Source: DATJKD01 sp963834855
GTDB lineage: Bacteria; Pseudomonadota; Gammaproteobacteria; Steroidobacterales; Steroidobacteraceae
Direction of reading: 5' to 3'
Assembly (NCBI GenBank): GCA_963834855.1
Contig: CAWIDH010000003.1
Coordinates: 103,695 to 167,694 of the forward strand
Length of the DNA stretch: 64,000 nt
Below, in pieces: positions 8,394 through 16,320 of the stretch. The position numbers were made by a program, and so were the translations under genes. The notes beneath the pieces are model-generated. The model ran no database searches. It worked only from the letters and a program-made list of their open reading frames with translations, and was not told the DNA's origin. Every line of letters begins with the position of its first letter. Position 1 is the stretch's first letter.

Positions 8394-9123
8394 GTTTCTC
8401 GTGCTGATCGCGGCGCTGCTCGCGACACCGGTCCAGGCCGCGAGCGGCGGCGGGCACGTCGAGCGCGCGAACAACGACGTGTCGAACAAGGCCTCGCTGC
8501 AGCGGGGCGCGCGGAACTTCGTCAACTACTGTCTCGGCTGCCACTCGGCCAAGTACGTGCGCTACAACCGCCTCGCCCTCGACATCGACATCACGGAGCA
8601 GCAGCTGATCGACAACCTGATGTTCACCGGCGAGCGCCCGCACGACACGATCACGAACTCGATTCATCCGGACGACGCCAATCGCGCGTTCGGCGTCGTG
8701 CCGCCCGACCTCTCGCTGGCCGCCCGCAGCCGCGGGCCGGACTACGTCTACAGCTTCCTCAAGTCGTTCTACGCGGACCCTACCAAGGCGACGGGCGCCA
8801 ACAACCTCGTGCTGCCCGGTACGGCCATGCCGCACGTGCTCTGGGAACTGCAGGGCATCCAGAATGCCGTCTGGGAGGGGCAGGTCGATGCGCAGGGCAA
8901 TGCTTCGAAACACTTCAAGGAGTTCGAGCTGGTCAGGCCGGGTCGCATGGATCCGCACGAGTTCGATACGTTCGTGCGCGACACGGTCAACTTCCTCGAT
9001 TACGCCGCCGAGCCCGTGCAGCTCAAGCGCAAGTCCCTCGGCTACCGGGTGATCGCTTTCCTGGTCTTCTTCACGCTGCTCGCCTGGGCCCTGAAGAAGG
9101 AATTCTGGAAGGACGTGAAGTAA
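8383..9123 (+). CDS. petC: Cytochrome c1 of the bc1 complex
   Basis: Periplasm-facing heme c subunit that passes electrons from the Rieske protein to cytochrome c. The 246 aa start with a signal peptide ending at PVQAAS, then the heme-binding CLGCH near residue 52. The sixth-ligand Met region is GTAMPHVLWELQG. A C-terminal membrane anchor spans about 222-240 (VIAFLVFFTLLAWALKKEFW). It overlaps petB by 11 bases, the third gene of petABC. Confidence 0.96.
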   Translation: MRTEFLVLIAALLATPVQAASGGGHVERANNDVSNKASLQRGARNFVNYCLGCHSAKYVRYNRLALDIDITEQQLIDNLMFTGERPHDTITNSIHPDDANRAFGVVPPDLSLAARSRGPDYVYSFLKSFYADPTKATGANNLVLPGTAMPHVLWELQGIQNAVWEGQVDAQGNASKHFKEFELVRPGRMDPHEFDTFVRDTVNFLDYAAEPVQLKRKSLGYRVIAFLVFFTLLAWALKKEFWKDVK

Positions 9124-9132
9124 GCGGGCGTG

Positions 9133-9729
9133 ATGACGCTCTTCACGCGTGGGGACGATCCCCACAGTCACTGGGTGCGCTTCGCGCTGGCCGAAAAGGC
9201 GCTCCAGCTGCGCCTGGTCGAAGCTGACGCGGCACACCCGCCCGAGGACCTGATCGACCTCAATCCCTACCAGGCGGTCCCGACACTGGTCGATCGCGAC
9301 CTGGTGGTGTACGAGGCAAGCATCGTCTGCGAATACCTCGATGAGCGCTACCCGCACCCGGCACTGCTGCCGACGGACCCGGCCGGTCGCGCGCAGACGC
9401 GGGTCGCGCTGCACCGGATCGAGCAGGACTGGTATTCGCTGCTGCCGGCGCTCGAGGGTCCCGACCGGCGCGAGCAGCAGCGCGCCCGCAGGCTCCTGCG
9501 CGACAGCGTCGTTGCGGCGGAGCCGCTGTTCCGAGCGCGGCCGTGGTTCCTGTCCGACCAGTTCTCGCTGCTCGACGTGGCCGTCGCGCCGATGCTGTGG
9601 CGGCTCAAGCGCTGGGAGATCGACGTTCCCGACGCCGCGCAGGCGGTGCAGCGCTACGCGCTGCGGGTCTTCGCGCGACCCGCCTTCCGCGCCGGTCTGA
9701 GCGCCGTCGAACGCGAGATGCGCACGTGA
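9133..9729 (+). CDS. sspA: Stringent starvation protein A
   Basis: GST-fold RNA-polymerase-associated regulator. The product is 198 aa. The N-terminal thioredoxin-like domain starts MTLFTRGDDPHSHWVRFAL and includes NPYQAVPTLVDRDLVVYEAS; an all-helical GST C-terminal domain follows. SspA lacks glutathione transferase activity in characterised members. An overlapping GTG at 9130 is also possible. It lies 9 bases after petC and overlaps sspB by 4 bases, the conserved petABC-sspAB arrangement. Confidence 0.93.
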   Translation: MTLFTRGDDPHSHWVRFALAEKALQLRLVEADAAHPPEDLIDLNPYQAVPTLVDRDLVVYEASIVCEYLDERYPHPALLPTDPAGRAQTRVALHRIEQDWYSLLPALEGPDRREQQRARRLLRDSVVAAEPLFRARPWFLSDQFSLLDVAVAPMLWRLKRWEIDVPDAAQAVQRYALRVFARPAFRAGLSAVEREMRT

Positions 9730-10142
9730 AGTCGCGACGTCCCTACCTGCTGCGCGCGATGCATGAGTGGATCAGCGACAGTTCCTGCACGCCGCACATC
9801 GTCGTGGATGCCGGCGCATCCGGCGTCGAAGTGCCGCGCCAGTACGTGCGCGACGGCAAGATCATCCTGAACGTCAGCTGGACGGCCACGTCGCAGCTGC
9901 GCCTGACGAACGATGAGGTCAGCTTCCAGGGCCGCTTCGGCGGCGCGGCCATCACCGTGCGCGTGCCGGTGACCGCGGTGCTCGCGATCTACGCGCGCGA
10001 GACCGGGCAGGGCATGATCTTCACCGACGAGGAAGGCGGCCCGGGCCCCGGCCCGACGCCGGCGGTCGGGCCGCCGTCCGGCGAGCCGAAGCCGCCCGCT
10101 CCGCCGGGCGGCAAGCGCGCGAAGCTCAAGGTCGTCAAGTGA
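9726..10142 (+). CDS. sspB: ClpXP specificity-enhancing factor SspB
   Basis: Adaptor that binds ssrA-tagged proteins and delivers them to ClpXP. The 138 aa from a GTG overlapping the sspA stop begin with the family-typical KSRRPYLLRAMHEWI. The folded domain (about 1-110, LNVSWTATSQLRLTNDEVSF...GRFGG) binds the tag. A Pro/Gly-rich flexible linker and a basic tail (AKLKVVK) form the ClpX-docking motif. The TGA stop touches the family B palindrome that separates it from convergent yraN. Confidence 0.95.
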   Translation: MKSRRPYLLRAMHEWISDSSCTPHIVVDAGASGVEVPRQYVRDGKIILNVSWTATSQLRLTNDEVSFQGRFGGAAITVRVPVTAVLAIYARETGQGMIFTDEEGGPGPGPTPAVGPPSGEPKPPAPPGGKRAKLKVVK

Positions 10143-10234
10143 GAAAAATGGCTCGGAGCCAATTTTTCTGAGAAAGGCAGCTCAGAGCTGAACTTTTCTG
10201 GCTGCGGGAAAATTGGCTCCGAGCCATTTTTCTC
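10141..10234. repeat. Family B palindrome, copy 1 (sspB-yraN convergence)
   Basis: Perfect 26-base inverted arms at 10141-10166 and 10209-10234, core AAATGGCTCGGAGCCAATTT. The loop contains a second weaker hairpin (CAGCTCAGAGCTG). The element fills the whole space between convergent sspB and yraN, and both stop codons abut or overlap its edges. It may act as a two-way transcription end, but the arms lack a classic T-run outside the stem. A related element lies inside murD. Confidence 0.9.
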
Positions 10235-10610
10235 AGTCGGCGCGGAAGGCGTCGCGGATCCACTCGAGCCGCGTCGTGCCGGGAGCCGCACCGGGATCGA
10301 TCGCGACGACGTCGAAGCGCGCGCGCAGCTTCGCCAGGTCCGGCCGTGTCCGCAGCAAGTGCCGTGCGGCGAGGATGAACCGGCGCCGCTTGCGCGGGCC
10401 GATCGATGCCGCGGCGCCGCCGTAGTCGCGACGCGAGCGGGAGCGCACCTCGACGAGCACCAGCGTCGCGCCGTCCTGCATGACGAGGTCGATCTCGCCG
10501 CCACGGCAGCGGTGGTTCCGCGCAATGAGCGCCAGGCCCTGCGACTCGAGGTAACGAAGCGCCCGGTCCTCGGCGCGCCGGCCGAGCCCGGTCGTCGTCT
10601 CAGGGCTCAA
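10233..10610 (-). CDS. yraN: UPF0102 family endonuclease-like protein YraN
   Basis: 125-aa protein of the YraN/UPF0102 family with a restriction-endonuclease-like fold. The core motif is visible as GGEIDLVMQDGATLVLVEVRSR (catalytic-type E...D...ExR pattern), preceded by GRRAEDRALRYLESQG. Cellular role is not established for the family. It follows lpoA on the minus strand with an 11-base overlap, the same pairing as in other gammaproteobacteria. Confidence 0.9.
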   Translation of the reverse strand: MSPETTTGLGRRAEDRALRYLESQGLALIARNHRCRGGEIDLVMQDGATLVLVEVRSRSRRDYGGAAASIGPRKRRRFILAARHLLRTRPDLAKLRARFDVVAIDPGAAPGTTRLEWIRDAFRAD

Positions 10611-12171
10611 CTGGAGCCGGCAGGGGCGCCGACAAACCCGCGGCCTGCGGCCGTCCGCCCTGGATACTCGCCCATTCCTGCCGGCGCAGCACGCGACCGT
10701 CCGCTGCCACGTCGAGCTCGCCCGTGAGCCCGTCGAGGCCGAAGCTCCGCGCGGTCGAGCGCAGCTCGCCGGTCAACCGGAAGGCATCGAAGCCGAACGC
10801 GTACAGGCGCAGCCTGCCGCGCCCCGCCTCCGACCACGCCCCGTGCAGCAGGTCCCAGAGCTCCGTCGCGCCCTGGCCGCCATAGAGCACCCACGGCATC
10901 TCCGGGTACACGAGGCCTTCCATGTCGTTCGCCGCGCGCGTGCTCGCCTCCCATGCGTCGGACGTCGCGTACACGGGCAGCGGATAGGTCATCTGGAAGC
11001 GCAGCTGAGGCTTGATGGCGCGCGCCGTGGCGGCATTCGCGGCGATGAACGCGAACTGCGGGCCGTCGCGCGCCTCGGCGACGGGATCGCGCGGCGGCGG
11101 CAGGGGCTTGCGCTTGTCGTCGGGGCGGTCACCGGCGCCGCCAAAGCGCCCGAGCGCGGCGCGCAACGGGCCGGCGAAGTCGCGCGCGCCGGGCGTGTAG
11201 AACTGCGCCGCGCTCAGCGTTACACCCGCGGTGACGAGCTCCTCGCTGAACGCCTCGTGCACGCGCCGTCCCCAGTCGTTCTCGGGGAAGAGCGCGATGC
11301 CGTGCGCATGACCGTCCGCGGCGATGCGCCGCGCGACCGCCCGCGCTTCCTCCTCGGGATCGAGCGAGAACTGGAACAGGAAGGAGGGCGGCGTCTGGCC
11401 GGCAAGCGTGTTGAGCGCAAGAGTCGGTACCGGGAACTGTCCGGACGCGACCAGCAGCGCGAGCTCGTCCTTCATCAGCGGGCCGACGATGAACTGCGCG
11501 CCCCCGGCGAGCGCCTGCTGGTAGGACGCGACGATGCCGTTCGCGGCCGTGTCGTAGATCGCGACCCTGGGCCTGGCGTCGGCGGGATCGGTGAGACACG
11601 CCGCGATGAAACCATCGCGCACGGCGGTGCCCGCCGAGCGATAGCGCCCGGTCAGCGGCAGGAGCAGCGCAACCGTGCTCGGCGCGCCCGACGGCAGCAT
11701 GACCGCGGGCGGCGCTGCTTCGGATGGAACGCGCGGCGGGGCGGTCGCGGCCTCCTCCTCCTCGCCCGGCAGCGGCGTGGTCGTCGCGGCCGGTGCTTCG
11801 CGTGCCTGCCGTGCGTGTGCGATCCCGCGGCGCAGCTCCGCGACGAGCGCCGCGTCCTCGCCGCGGGCGCGCCGCGCAACCTTGTCGATCAGCCGTTCTG
11901 CGTCGTCCGGACTGCCGGCCGCCAGGTACTCGCGCGCCGCGCGCAGTGCGACGTCGACGTCCCAGCCGAAGAGCCGCTTCGCGGCCTTCTCGTAGAGCTG
12001 CGCCGCCTCGGCATGCCGGCCGCTGCCGGCCAGCGATTCCGCGGCGGCGATGTCGTCGCGGCGCGCGGCATGCGCCGCGGAAACCATCGGCGGCGCGTGG
12101 CCCGCGACCGCGAGCGCGGCGGCGAGCAGCAGGGCGGGAGCTTGCCGGCCGCGGAGGCGTGCGTGCAGCAT
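10600..12171 (-). CDS. lpoA: Penicillin-binding protein activator LpoA/LppC family
   Basis: 523-aa protein with an N-terminal helical TPR-like part (about 35-120) and a C-terminal periplasmic-binding-protein-like domain (PSTVALLLPLTGRYRSAG ... LPVYATSDAWEAS). Characterised LpoA is an outer-membrane lipoprotein that stimulates PBP1a. Here the signal-like N-terminus (LLLAAALAVAGHAPP) has no cysteine: His25 occupies the position where a lipobox Cys would stand. Either the protein is periplasmic and soluble, or the true start/sequence differs. Divergent from rsmI across 23 bases. Confidence 0.88.
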   Translation of the reverse strand: MLHARLRGRQAPALLLAAALAVAGHAPPMVSAAHAARRDDIAAAESLAGSGRHAEAAQLYEKAAKRLFGWDVDVALRAAREYLAAGSPDDAERLIDKVARRARGEDAALVAELRRGIAHARQAREAPAATTTPLPGEEEEAATAPPRVPSEAAPPAVMLPSGAPSTVALLLPLTGRYRSAGTAVRDGFIAACLTDPADARPRVAIYDTAANGIVASYQQALAGGAQFIVGPLMKDELALLVASGQFPVPTLALNTLAGQTPPSFLFQFSLDPEEEARAVARRIAADGHAHGIALFPENDWGRRVHEAFSEELVTAGVTLSAAQFYTPGARDFAGPLRAALGRFGGAGDRPDDKRKPLPPPRDPVAEARDGPQFAFIAANAATARAIKPQLRFQMTYPLPVYATSDAWEASTRAANDMEGLVYPEMPWVLYGGQGATELWDLLHGAWSEAGRGRLRLYAFGFDAFRLTGELRSTARSFGLDGLTGELDVAADGRVLRRQEWASIQGGRPQAAGLSAPLPAPVEP

Positions 12172-12194
12172 GTATGGATGAGGCCTGACTTCCC

Positions 12195-13088
12195 GTGAGC
12201 GGACCCGCGGATTCTATCCCGCGCCCGCGCACCGGCACACTGTGGCTGGTTGCGACGCCGATCGGGAACCTCGGTGATCTGAGCCCGCGCGCGGCCGAAA
12301 TGCTCGCGCGGGCGGACCTGCTGCTCGCCGAGGATACGCGTCACACGTCGCAGCTCCTCGCAGCCTGCGGCATACGGCGCCCGTCCGGCAAGATCCACTC
12401 GCTGCACGATCACAACGAGCGTGCGCGTGCGCTCGATGTCGTCGAGCGCCTGCGCGCGGGGGAGGAGGTCGCGCTCGTGAGCGACGCCGGCACGCCGCTG
12501 GTGAGCGACCCGGGCGCGGTGCTCGTCGCGGCGGCGGTGGCGGCGGGCATCGACGTGCGGGCGGTACCGGGTCCGTGCGCCGCGATCGCCGCCCTGTCGC
12601 TCGCCGCGCTGCCGGCGGACCGGTTCTGCTTCGAGGGATTCCTGCCGGCCAGGGACGCAGCGCGACGGAGCGCGCTCGAGGCGCTCGAGCGTGAGCGCCG
12701 CACGCTCGTGTTCTACGAGGCGCCACACCGGATCGCGGCTACGCTGGCCGACATGGCCGCCGCGTTCGGGGCCGCACGGCCCGCGGCCGTCGCGCGCGAG
12801 CTCACGAAGATGTTCGAGACCCTGTACCGTGGGCCGCTCGGCGAGCTCGCGGAGCGCGCGGCAGGAGATCCCGACCTCGCGCGAGGCGAGCTCGTGATCG
12901 TCGTGCAGGGCGCCGTGGCGCCGCCGGTCGACGCCGACGACGCCGATATCGAGCGCGTGCTGCGGCTGCTGCTCGCGGAGCTGCCGGTCTCGCAGGCGGC
13001 GCGGCTCGCGGCGCGGATCACCGGGCGCAGCCGCAACGAGCTGTACGAGCGGGCGCTCGCGCTGAACGAGCGCGCGGACGATGCCTAG
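12195..13088 (+). CDS. rsmI: 16S rRNA (cytidine-1402-2'-O)-methyltransferase
   Basis: SAM-dependent tetrapyrrole-methylase-fold enzyme that 2'-O-methylates C1402 in the ribosomal decoding centre. The 297 aa start at GTG and show the family motifs LWLVATPIGNLGDLSPRA, LLLAEDTRHTSQLL, ALVSDAGTPLVSDPG and the PGPCAAIAALS loop. Its position opposite lpoA is conserved in gammaproteobacteria. The TAG stop stands 2 bases before a long composite hairpin. Confidence 0.96.
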   Translation: MSGPADSIPRPRTGTLWLVATPIGNLGDLSPRAAEMLARADLLLAEDTRHTSQLLAACGIRRPSGKIHSLHDHNERARALDVVERLRAGEEVALVSDAGTPLVSDPGAVLVAAAVAAGIDVRAVPGPCAAIAALSLAALPADRFCFEGFLPARDAARRSALEALERERRTLVFYEAPHRIAATLADMAAAFGAARPAAVARELTKMFETLYRGPLGELAERAAGDPDLARGELVIVVQGAVAPPVDADDADIERVLRLLLAELPVSQAARLAARITGRSRNELYERALALNERADDA

Positions 13089-13089
13089 C

Positions 13090-13273
13090 GCGCATTATTC
13101 ATGAACGATGAAGTCTCATCGTGGGCGAAGGCTCGATCGGGAAGGTCTTTTCCGGAACGCCGTAAACCCATCCCTGGGGGCTCCCTCGAAAACATCCCTG
13201 TTTTCGAGGGTCCGGAAAAGACCTTCCCGATCGAGTCTTCGCCGATGCGCCGAGCCGTTCATGAATAATGCGC
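13090..13273. repeat. 184-bp nested composite hairpin (family C)
   Basis: Three nested inverted repeats share one axis. The outer perfect 18-base arms are 13090-13107 / 13256-13273. The middle 32-base arms with one mismatch are 13124-13155 / 13211-13242 (core GATCGGGAAGGTCTTTTCC). The inner 11-base hairpin is at 13183-13210 (CCCTCGAAAAC...). It occupies almost the whole rsmI-purU gap and would fold as one long RNA hairpin in either direction. No protein-coding signal. Confidence 0.9.
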
Positions 13274-13300
13274 ACCAGGAACTGCGGAGAGGAACGGCCA

Positions 13301-14173
13301 ATGCCCGTCAAGACCGATGCACGCTTCGTGCTGACGACCTCGTGCCCCGACACGACCGGTGTCGTGGCCGCCATTTCCGGCTTCCTGGCGCGCAACAATG
13401 CGACGATCACGGAGGCTCAGCATTTCGACGACGAGATGTCCGTGCGCTCCTTCATGCGCACGGTGTTCCACGACAACGGCAAGGGCATGCCGTCGATCTC
13501 CGCGCTGGAGCAGGCTTTCGGTAAGGAGGTCGCCGAGCCCTTCAGCATGACCTGGGCGCTGCGCGACCTGCGACAGAAGTGCCGCGTCCTCGTGGCAGTA
13601 TCGAAATCCGGGCACTGCCTCAACAGCATGCTGCACCGGTGGTCGACCGGCGCGCTGCCCGTCGAAATCGTCGCCGTGGTTTCCAATCACCAGGACCTGC
13701 GCAGCCTCGCCGAGTGGCACGGCGTGCCTTACCACTACTTCCCGATCCTCGACGGACGCCGTCGCGAGCAGGAGGGCCGCGTCATCGATCTCTTCGAGCG
13801 CGTCGAGGCCGAGGTGCTCGTGCTCGCGCGCTACATGCAGATCCTGAGCGAGGAATCGTGTCGCTACTTCACCGGGCGCGCGATCAACATCCATCACTCG
13901 TTCCTGCCCGGGTTCAAGGGCGCCCGGCCGTACCACCAGGCGCACGCCCGCGGCGTGAAGATCATCGGCGCGACGGCGCACTACGTGACGATGGATCTCG
14001 ACGAAGGTCCGATCATCGAGCAGGCCGTCGAGCGCGTCGATCACACCTCGCCGCCCGAGGAGCTCGCGCTGATCGGCAGCGATCTCGAGAGCCTGGTGCT
14101 CAACCGCGCATTGCGCTGGCACGCCGAGCGGCGGGTGTTCCAGAACGACGGCCGCACGGTCGTGCTGAGGTGA
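13301..14173 (+). CDS. purU: Formyltetrahydrofolate deformylase
   Basis: Hydrolyses 10-formyl-THF to formate and THF, balancing the C1 pool. The 290 aa have an N-terminal ACT domain (about 1-85, FVLTTSCPDTTGVVAAISGF) and a formyltransferase-like catalytic domain with INIHHSFLPGFKGA and the Asp-containing DEGPIIEQ segment. The start at 13301 is chosen over the upstream ATG at 13268 because GAGAGGA precedes it and 13268 lies in the hairpin arm. It overlaps the following transporter by 4 bases. Confidence 0.95.
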   Translation: MPVKTDARFVLTTSCPDTTGVVAAISGFLARNNATITEAQHFDDEMSVRSFMRTVFHDNGKGMPSISALEQAFGKEVAEPFSMTWALRDLRQKCRVLVAVSKSGHCLNSMLHRWSTGALPVEIVAVVSNHQDLRSLAEWHGVPYHYFPILDGRRREQEGRVIDLFERVEAEVLVLARYMQILSEESCRYFTGRAINIHHSFLPGFKGARPYHQAHARGVKIIGATAHYVTMDLDEGPIIEQAVERVDHTSPPEELALIGSDLESLVLNRALRWHAERRVFQNDGRTVVLR

Positions 14174-15468
14174 AGGCGGTTGAGTCGCCGCTATCGGCGG
14201 CTGTCCCCGCCGTGGGGTGGCCCCGGCGCTACACGGTCGTCGCGCTGTGTTTTCTCGCGGCCTTCGTCTGCTACATCGATCGCGTCAACATTTCCGTCGC
14301 GATCCTCGCCATGCAGGACGCCTTCGGCTGGACGGAGACCACCAAGGGTTTCGTGCTCTCGGCGTTCTTCGTCGGGTACATGCTGTTCCAGGTGCCGAGC
14401 GGCTGGCTCGCGGGTCGCGTCGGCGGCAAGGTGGTACTCGGCATGGCCGTCGTCTGGTGGTCGCTCTTTACGCTGTTGACACCGGCGGCCGCCTTCCTGG
14501 GGCTGCCGGCGTTGATCGGCGCGCGCATCCTGATGGGGCTCGGTGAAGCGGCGATGTTTCCAGGCGCGTACAGCATGTACGCGCGCTGGGTGCCGACATC
14601 GGAGCGGTCACGCGCGATCGGCGTCCTGCTGAGCGGAATTCCGCTTGGCACGCTCTTCGCGCTGACGACCACCGGCTGGCTGGTCGGCCGCTTCGGGTGG
14701 CCGAGCGTGTTCTATCTCTTCGGCGCGGTTGGCCTCGCCTGGTGCGTGGCCTGGTTCGCGCTGGTCGTCGACGATCCACGACGTCATCCGGGCATCAGTC
14801 CGCAGGAGCTCTCGCTGCTCGATTCCGAGCGACGCGAGGGGCCATCGGGTTCGACCAGTGTTCCCTGGCGTCGCCTGCTCGGCGCGCCGGCGGTCTGGGC
14901 GCTGATCGTCAATCACTTCGCGAGCAACTGGATCCTGTATGTGCTCCTTGCGTGGCTGCCGAGCTACTTCAGGAGCGCGCAGGGACTCAGCATCGCGGGG
15001 GCCGGACTCTTCTCGGCGGCGCCCTGGCTCACGATGTTCGTCATGACGAACGTAGCCGCGTGGATCGCCGACGGACTGATTGCCAGGGGAGTGTCTCTCA
15101 CGACGGTGCGCAAGCTCATGCAGACCATCGGGCTGGTCGGGGCCGCCCTGTTCCTGCTGCTCGCGCGTGGGGCCGACACACCAGGATCGGCGTTGATCCT
15201 GATGTGCGGAGCGCTCGGGACGCTTGCATTCACCTGGTCGGGATTCGCGCCGAACCATATCGAGATCGCGCCGCGCCACGCCCCGGTGCTGATGGGCATC
15301 ACGAACACGGTGGCCACGATCCCGGGCATCATCGGCATCGTAGTGACCGGCTGGCTGGTGGAGGTCACCGGCACCTATGCGGCTGCCTTCGCACTCGCGG
15401 CCGCGGTGAGCGTCACGGGCGCGATCGTGTGGCTCATGTTCGGAACCGCGCGACGGGTCATCGACTGA
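14170..15468 (+). CDS. MFS transporter, anion:cation symporter (ACS/SLC17-like) type
   Basis: 432-aa inner-membrane carrier with 12 predicted helices. The first helix ends CYIDRVNISVAILAM, the typical ACS-family signature. The conserved loop 2-3 motif appears as GWLAGRVGGKVVLG and helix 4 as RILMGLGEAAMFPG. This family moves organic anions (sugar acids, phthalate, glucarate types); the substrate cannot be read from sequence. GTG start overlaps the purU stop, so the genes are probably co-transcribed. Confidence 0.88.
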   Translation: MKAVESPLSAAVPAVGWPRRYTVVALCFLAAFVCYIDRVNISVAILAMQDAFGWTETTKGFVLSAFFVGYMLFQVPSGWLAGRVGGKVVLGMAVVWWSLFTLLTPAAAFLGLPALIGARILMGLGEAAMFPGAYSMYARWVPTSERSRAIGVLLSGIPLGTLFALTTTGWLVGRFGWPSVFYLFGAVGLAWCVAWFALVVDDPRRHPGISPQELSLLDSERREGPSGSTSVPWRRLLGAPAVWALIVNHFASNWILYVLLAWLPSYFRSAQGLSIAGAGLFSAAPWLTMFVMTNVAAWIADGLIARGVSLTTVRKLMQTIGLVGAALFLLLARGADTPGSALILMCGALGTLAFTWSGFAPNHIEIAPRHAPVLMGITNTVATIPGIIGIVVTGWLVEVTGTYAAAFALAAAVSVTGAIVWLMFGTARRVID

Positions 15469-15554
15469 CGCGGTTTTCTCTTCGCGTGTTTCGTGCGATT
15501 GCGTGTCGATCTCTTTATCTTCGTCGCTCGCCGCGGCGACACCCCTCGCTCCGG

Positions 15555-15560
15555 TATAAT
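15555..15560 (+). promoter_or_regulatory. -10 box of rnpB
   Basis: TATAAT, exact -10 consensus, ends 7 bases before the inferred 5' end of RNase P RNA. The -35 region (around 15532, CGCGGC) does not match consensus. Confidence 0.7.
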
Positions 15561-15566
15561 TTGCGG

Positions 15567-15937
15567 CGGGAGTCGGCCAGGCAGCCGCTGCGCAATTTGC
15601 AGAGGAAAGTCCGGGCTCCGCAGGACGAGGCGCCAGGTAACGCCTGGGGGGCGCAAGCCCACGGAAAGTGCAACAGAGAGCAAACCGCCCAAGCAGCGCA
15701 GCGATGCGCTGACGGCAAGGGTGAAACGGTGCGGTAAGAGCGCACCGCGTCGGTGGCAACACTCGACGGCACGGCAAACCCCGCCTGGAGCAAGACCAAA
15801 TAGGGAAGCGAGTCGGTTTCGGCCGGCAACTGCGGTCCGCAGAGGCTTCCGGGTAGGTCGCTAGAGGCGCGCGGCGACGCGCGCTCGAGATGGATGGTTG
15901 CCCACGACAGAACCCGGCTTATCGGCCGGCTCCCACC
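15567..15937 (+). ncRNA. rnpB: RNase P RNA, bacterial class A
   Basis: Catalytic RNA that trims 5' leaders from tRNA precursors. The universal core is visible: GAGGAAAGTCCGGGCTCC, then GGTAACGCC, CAACAGAGAGCAAACCGCC, GGTGAAACGGTGCGGTAAGAG and AAACCCCGCCTGGAGCAAG, and the distal conserved ACAGAACCCGGCTTA. The two ends pair (GGGAGTCGGCC with GGCCGGCTCCC, one G-U), forming helix P1 and setting the limits to within a few bases. It sits between the MFS gene and mraZ. Confidence 0.96.
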
Positions 15938-16049
15938 CACTTTTCCCCACCAAAACCGCCCCACCGGAGGCGCCTCGACCGCGACGAGGGGCCGGCGGTC
16001 GTCCCACAGTCGTGCCTGCCCACCACGCGAGAAGGGTGTTTAACGGCAC

Positions 16050-16241
16050 TTAGACCCATTCCACCCCGTTCGGCAGCGTGTCCCGGCCCACAAGTCCGGC
16101 TTCCTGAGGCGGCACCAAGAAAGAAATCATAAGCCGCTGATTGGTCTCAGGATGAATATCCACCATCTCGGCCCGGAACACCCCCTCACCAGCTAAGTAG
16201 CTGTGCTCCAAAGGAATATTTTTGCCTGGATCGTTGACTCC
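16050..16241 (-). other. Unrecognised 63-codon open frame in the rnpB-mraZ spacer
   Basis: The 383-base spacer after rnpB carries a minus-strand open frame whose translation looks protein-like (IPLEHSYLAGEGVFRAEM, then HPETNQRLMISFLVPP) and is less GC-rich at codon third positions than the neighbours. No good start exists: the first ATG (16166) leaves 38 codons, and a stop lies directly upstream. I do not recognise a family. It could be the C-terminal fragment of a lost gene. Its 5' end overlaps the mraZ -35 box. Confidence 0.3.
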
Positions 16242-16263
16242 TCACGCGCGCGCGACCTATAGT
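16234..16263 (+). promoter_or_regulatory. Promoter of the dcw cluster (PmraZ)
   Basis: TTGACT (16234-16239) and TATAGT (16258-16263) with 18-base spacing, five of six matches in each box. The predicted transcription start near 16270 falls at the first MraZ box. Confidence 0.75.
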
Positions 16264-16271
16264 GCCGCGAA

Positions 16272-16296
16272 GTGGGCGAAAGTGGGATGAAATGGG
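16272..16296 (+). promoter_or_regulatory. MraZ operator
   Basis: Three TGGG-type boxes in exact 10-base phase: GTGGG at 16272, GTGGG at 16282, ATGGG at 16292, with a weaker TGGGG near 16298. Characterised MraZ proteins bind such direct repeats upstream of their own gene and repress the dcw operon. Confidence 0.8.
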
Positions 16297-16320
16297 CTGG
16301 GGGCCCGAGAACAAACCGAC

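Noticed and set aside
10141..10234. Classical rho-independent terminator between sspB and yraN
   Set aside because: The long stem lacks a clear T-run directly after it in either direction, and the same arms occur inside murD, so it is described as a repeat element.
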